Of a DNA stretch of 61,962 nt, positions 58,898 to 61,962 are shown piece after piece. Each line of letters begins with the position of its first letter. Position 1 is the first letter of the stretch. The notes beneath the pieces are model-generated. The model was not told the origin of the DNA, did not search any database, and saw only the letters and a program-made list of their open reading frames with translations. This stretch comes from DASUKL01 sp036278755 (lineage in GTDB: Bacteria; Chloroflexota; Limnocylindria; Limnocylindrales; CSP1-4): the NCBI GenBank assembly GCA_036278755.1, contig DASUKL010000017.1, positions 1-61,962 on the forward strand, written 5' to 3'. The translations under genes were made by a program, and so were the position numbers.

Positions 58898-59301
58898 CAG
58901 ACGAACCCTCCCGCCACGTTCCCTTCTGCCACGTGCCCTGCCGCGTCGAGCACCAGCCGCCGGAGGTGATCGTCGACCAGCCGATAGTGGACGATCCGGC
59001 CGTCCTTGCGCCGGCTGACCGCGCCGCGTTCGCGCAGCGCCCGGAGCTGGTGCGACAGGGCCGAGACGCTCATCCCGAGCACCAGCGCCATGTCGCAGAC
59101 GCACAGCTCGCCCTCGCTGATGGCGAGCAGGTGGAGGATCCGGGCCCGCGACGGATCGGCCAGGACGGCGAACAGGTCCGCGACGGCTCGCGACCCCTCG
59201 GCTCCCAGGCTCAGCCCGAGGATGGGCCGCACGACGTCGGGATGCAGACAGTCCGTCTCGCACCGGTCCGCGTCGATCGCCGAGGCGAATACTTGAGCCA
59301 T
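58897..59301 (-). CDS. ArsR/SmtB family metal-sensing repressor
   Basis: A 134-residue winged-helix repressor. Helices: AVLADPSRARILHLLAISEGELCVCDMALVLGMSVSALSHQLRALRERGAVSRRKDGRIVHYRL. The metal-site features are ELCVCD in helix 3 and N-terminal DRCETDC, as in CadC-type Cd/Zn/Pb sensors, plus VDDHLRRLVLDAAGH in helix 5 (SmtB-type Asp/His site). Its ATG (59301) lies inside a perfect 24-bp palindrome, so it probably represses itself and the efflux gene until metal binds. No Shine-Dalgarno is visible before the ATG. Confidence 0.93.
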   Translation of the reverse strand: MAQVFASAIDADRCETDCLHPDVVRPILGLSLGAEGSRAVADLFAVLADPSRARILHLLAISEGELCVCDMALVLGMSVSALSHQLRALRERGAVSRRKDGRIVHYRLVDDHLRRLVLDAAGHVAEGNVAGGFV

Positions 59302-59312
59302 GGCTCAAGTAT
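59289..59312. promoter_or_regulatory. Perfect 24-bp palindrome, ArsR-type operator over the start codon
   Basis: Half-sites ATACTTGAGCCA (59289-59300) and TGGCTCAAGTAT (59301-59312) are exact reverse complements with no spacer. TTGAG/CTCAA cores match SmtB/ArsR operators. On the minus strand, a GATACT hexamer overlaps the site six bases before ATG 59301, so the mRNA may be leaderless. Metal-free repressor bound here would block both promoter and start. Confidence 0.75.
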
Positions 59313-59416
59313 CACACGGACCGTGTGCCGGCTCGTTCAGTGGGATGGTCGGGGCGGGCCGAGGCCCGGAAGGCCTGGGGACCAGGCCGTCCGGGCAGCC
59401 AGTGGCTGGGGCGACG

Positions 59417-60103
59417 TCAGTGGAGCGAGGGGAGCTTCACGTCGGTCATGCCGAACGCCTGGGCGACGTCGAACATCGCCTGGTTGAGGATCTTGTGGGT
59501 GGTCTCGTCCGCCTGGACACCGACCGCCTTGTTGATGTCATCCATCACCTGGTCGTGGACCTGGTGCGAGAGGGCATGATCCAGCAGGTAGCCTGCCCAG
59601 AAGGTCCCATCAGGGGCGGTGCCGGCCTGGACCAACCCCTTGGCGAGGGCCGTTCCGGTGAGGTCCGCGGGGGCGGCCGGCAAGGTCACACCGGCGGCGG
59701 TCACGATCTTGATCGCGTCATCCACGGCGAAGTCCATGCCGCTGACGAAGCTCTTGACCTGGTCGGCGCCGTACTGGGTGGTCAGCTTGGCGACCTCGCT
59801 GTCGACCGTGTCCTGACCGAGCATCGAGACCAATGCGGCCTGGAAGCTGAAGTCCTGGGCGCCACCTCCCGCGGCGATGAGGGCCGCGGTCGCCGCCAGC
59901 TCCGGGTCACCGCTGTAGACGGGACCGCCGAACATGTTCGTCGAAGCGCTGTCCATTCCCATCGAGGAGTCCATCGGGGTCGGGCTCGAGGCCGAGCTGC
60001 CCGCGGAACCTGCTGGTGTGGTCGCGGTGCTGCCGCAAGCGCTCAGAGTAAAGACCATGGCTCCGCTGAGGGCGGTGGCCACGATGGCGCGTGGGATGTG
60101 CAT
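59417..60103 (-). CDS. Lipoprotein of unknown function, alpha-helical
   Basis: A 228-residue protein with a lipoprotein signal (AIVATALSGAMVFTLSAC, lipobox LSAC), a Ser/Thr/Pro tether and a Met-rich patch (PMDSSMGMDSASTNMF). The rest is predicted mainly helical and includes YLLDHALSHQVHDQVMDDINKAVG, with repeated His/Asp. AGGAGG precedes ATG 60103. It is divergent from the ECF sigma gene with only 93 bases between, so a shared promoter region is likely. I do not recognise the family. The Met and His residues hint at metal handling next to the metal-efflux pair, but this is speculative. Confidence 0.65.
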   Translation of the reverse strand: MHIPRAIVATALSGAMVFTLSACGSTATTPAGSAGSSASSPTPMDSSMGMDSASTNMFGGPVYSGDPELAATAALIAAGGGAQDFSFQAALVSMLGQDTVDSEVAKLTTQYGADQVKSFVSGMDFAVDDAIKIVTAAGVTLPAAPADLTGTALAKGLVQAGTAPDGTFWAGYLLDHALSHQVHDQVMDDINKAVGVQADETTHKILNQAMFDVAQAFGMTDVKLPSLH

Positions 60104-60196
60104 GGTGCCTCCTGGTATCTGTATCGCTAAGCACCACTGACTATACACCGGGTATCCCGAAGGCGGCCTGCTAGCGGACTGAACGGAGCGGCGCCC

Positions 60197-60748
60197 ATGA
60201 GGGTCCTAAAGAGCGGAGTGGAGAAGACCGTGGCACCTCGCGAGGCTGACGCCGCCCTGTCGGCCACCAGCTTCGAGACACTCGTCGGCCCCTGGGTCGA
60301 CGAGATGTACCGTGCCGCGGCCGCCATCGTCGGTGAGTCGGAGGCCCGCGACGTGACCCAGGACGCCTTGCTCGATGCCTGGCGCGGCTTCGGCCGGCTG
60401 AAGGATCCGGAACGTGTCCGCCCCTGGCTGCATGCGATCGTGGCCAACCGCAGCCGGAAGCATCTCCGCGCTCGTCGCAGCCGGCCGCGTCTGATCGCCG
60501 TCGACACCATGCCGGACGGCGCCGTGGACGACCGGACGGCGGAGATCGCCGAACGTCAGCGGATGGATGCGGCGTTCGACTCCCTGCCGCCGGACCAGCG
60601 CATCGCCCTCGTGCTCCACTACGCGCTGGACCTGTCGGTGCCTCAGGTCGCGGCGGCTATGGCGGTCCCCGAAGGCACGGTCAAGTCGCGCATCCACACT
60701 GGCATCGAGCGCTTGCGGACCGCTCTGAGCTCGGACGACCGACCATGA
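60197..60748 (+). CDS. ECF-type RNA polymerase sigma factor
   Basis: A 183-residue sigma factor with regions 2 and 4 only. Region 2: YRAAAAIVGESEARDVTQDALLDAWRGFGRLKDPERVRPWLHAIVANRSRKHLRAR. Region 4: AFDSLPPDQRIALVLHYALDLSVPQVAAAMAVPEGTVKSRIHTGIERLRTAL, a complete helix-turn-helix. ACGGAG precedes ATG 60197. It is followed 13 bases later by a membrane protein gene, the usual place for an anti-sigma factor. In the 93-base divergent region, -10-like TATACA (plus) and TATAGT (minus) overlap around 60140-60147. Confidence 0.92.
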   Translation: MRVLKSGVEKTVAPREADAALSATSFETLVGPWVDEMYRAAAAIVGESEARDVTQDALLDAWRGFGRLKDPERVRPWLHAIVANRSRKHLRARRSRPRLIAVDTMPDGAVDDRTAEIAERQRMDAAFDSLPPDQRIALVLHYALDLSVPQVAAAMAVPEGTVKSRIHTGIERLRTALSSDDRP

Positions 60749-60761
60749 AGGACGTCGAAGG

Positions 60762-61962
60762 ATGAAGGACGACGAGGAGCGCATCCGAGCCTATCTTCGG
60801 GCCCGAGCTGACGTTCCGATCCCTGGTGACCTACGGCTGCCGACTCGGGCGGCCCTCGGGCCGACGCGGGCGTGGGACCCGGGCTTACGCTCGAGGCTGG
60901 GCTCGGGAGGCTGGATCGGGCGGCTCGGGTCGTCGGCTGCCGTGGGTCGCCTAGCCATCATCGGGCTCCTGGGCGTCCTCGTCGCGATCGCCGTCATCGT
61001 TCGGCTGCCAGGGTCGAACGGACCGGCGAGTCCCGCGAGTCCATGGTTCGCGGGTTCCGGCACGGCGACCGGTTCGCCCTTCAGCGGAGCCTTCCCGACC
61101 GAGGTGGACGGCCTGCCCGTGCTCTCGGTCGCCCAGGCGGTCGATGACTTCCGGGGCGGCAAGCTGGCCGGCGAAGCCGTCGCCGTGGCCGGCTACTACG
61201 AGGCGTTTCACCCGTCGTGCCCGTATCCGGGTCGATACATCGGGCCGCTCGAGCATTGGTGCGACACCGAGGTCCTCGCCGACACGCAGACCGGAGCCAA
61301 GTTGTGCGAACCGTTGGGCTCCAACGGCACCTCCTGTCATCAGCCCAGCGGGACGTACCTCGCGCCCCACACCATGAGCGAGACGAGCGGTGACGCCGAT
61401 ACCTGGCTGACCGGCAGCGCCTTTGGTGGGCCGGCCGGCGCCGACCAGCAGCCACCTGCCCTTGTGCTCATCGGCCATGTCGGCGATCCGCGTCAGTGGC
61501 AGTGCACGCCCCAGTCCCAGGCCGAGTGCGCCGCTGCCTTCGTGGTCGACCGGGTGGCCTGGGCCAACGGTAAGGATGTCCCGCTGACCTCTCCGGGGAC
61601 GGGTGACCAGCTGACGGGCAAGCTGCTCGAGTCCCGGATGACGCTCAGCCAGGTCGCAGCCCGGATCGGGCCAGCCGACATGGTCGTGGCCGGGGCAGCC
61701 TTCCAGGCAGGCGGCATCGCCACGGTCGACCCGCGCTGGAACCTCGCCGGCGACGATCTCGTGTGGCTGGTCCGGACGGTCGCAGCGTCCGCTTCGTCAC
61801 CAGGCCAGGCGGCGCGTCCCGAGACGGTCTGGCTCGTCGACGACGCGACGGGCAAGGTCATCGACAGCCAGCCCCTGAAGATGGACGCGGACTATCGGCC
61901 GGCGCGGGTGTGGCAGATGGCGACGGCGCACGGAGTCGACTGCTGCGGCGACGATGCGACGC
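60762..61962 (+). CDS. Single-pass membrane protein, candidate anti-sigma partner (truncated by window end)
   Basis: The reading frame begins at ATG 60762 (a decoy ATG at 60745 ends after six codons) and is still open after 400 codons at the window edge. Residues 1-60 are cytoplasmic and charged (MKDDEERIRAYLRARADVPIP), 61-81 are one hydrophobic helix, and the rest is an extracytoplasmic domain rich in Cys (SCPYPGRYIGPLEHWC, CEPLGSNGTSC, CCGDD). Its position behind an ECF sigma gene and its topology suggest an anti-sigma or signal-relay protein, although no zinc-type anti-sigma H-C-C motif is visible in the N-terminus. Confidence 0.7.
   Translation, partial: MKDDEERIRAYLRARADVPIPGDLRLPTRAALGPTRAWDPGLRSRLGSGGWIGRLGSSAAVGRLAIIGLLGVLVAIAVIVRLPGSNGPASPASPWFAGSGTATGSPFSGAFPTEVDGLPVLSVAQAVDDFRGGKLAGEAVAVAGYYEAFHPSCPYPGRYIGPLEHWCDTEVLADTQTGAKLCEPLGSNGTSCHQPSGTYLAPHTMSETSGDADTWLTGSAFGGPAGADQQPPALVLIGHVGDPRQWQCTPQSQAECAAAFVVDRVAWANGKDVPLTSPGTGDQLTGKLLESRMTLSQVAARIGPADMVVAGAAFQAGGIATVDPRWNLAGDDLVWLVRTVAASASSPGQAARPETVWLVDDATGKVIDSQPLKMDADYRPARVWQMATAHGVDCCGDDAT

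Overview
The window is a high-GC bacterial chromosome segment whose genes are tightly packed, mostly in strand-coherent runs with ATGA or TGATG overlaps. Ser-rich lipoprotein linkers, split transketolase and split glycine dehydrogenase genes, a very large BTAD/AAA regulator and many solute ABC transporters suggest a free-living heterotroph. Chloroflexota (Limnocylindria or a relative) is my best guess, with Actinobacteriota as the alternative. No rRNA, tRNA, CRISPR array or intact insertion sequence is visible, so the lineage is inferred from gene style only.

Layout. (1) 0.2-11.7 kb: a VOC protein and a convergent IclR regulator, then a plus-strand operon with an SMP-30-type lactonase, split transketolase, a class III aminotransferase, an Opp/Dpp-type ABC importer and a flavin split-barrel protein. 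A matching 17-bp dyad lies upstream of both the VOC gene and the lactonase, which points to one IclR regulon. (2) 11.7-18.3 kb: a short cation-diffusion-type membrane protein, an aldehyde dehydrogenase, and a minus-strand operon of DeoR regulator, acetamidase/formamidase, glutamine-synthetase-like ligase and a papain-like protein. (3) 18.5-30.5 kb: divergent from the DeoR gene, a Liv-type importer followed by SDR, glycine dehydrogenase subunits 1 and 2, an AcoX-like NAD-kinase-fold protein, a second SDR and a class V aminotransferase. No GcvT or GcvH accompanies them. (4) 30.5-40.3 kb: mixed single genes, including a UvrA paralogue without an ordinary start codon, a BBE-type FAD oxidoreductase and a BTAD/AAA/TPR regulator. 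(5) 40.5-55.3 kb: a 16-gene minus-strand run with an IclR regulator, PyrK, PyrD, a NMT1/Tau-type importer, a two-subunit ThDP enzyme, a three-subunit molybdenum hydroxylase, dihydroorotase, orotate phosphoribosyltransferase, a degenerate phosphoribosyltransferase and an M20 carbamoylase. (6) 55.4-62 kb: a broken transposase, a lower-GC LLM oxidoreductase, a SemiSWEET-like protein, an ArsR/CDF metal-efflux pair, a lipoprotein, an ECF sigma factor and a truncated membrane protein.

The two most interesting systems are the Liv/GcvPA-GcvPB/AcoX operon, which looks like a nutrient-catabolism locus using a P-protein without its lipoyl partner, and the PyrK-PyrD-PyrC-PyrE-carbamoylase locus, which reads as import and reverse-direction degradation of a pyrimidine such as orotate rather than as biosynthesis. 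Both functional proposals are inference. All gene-family calls rest on motif recognition by eye.
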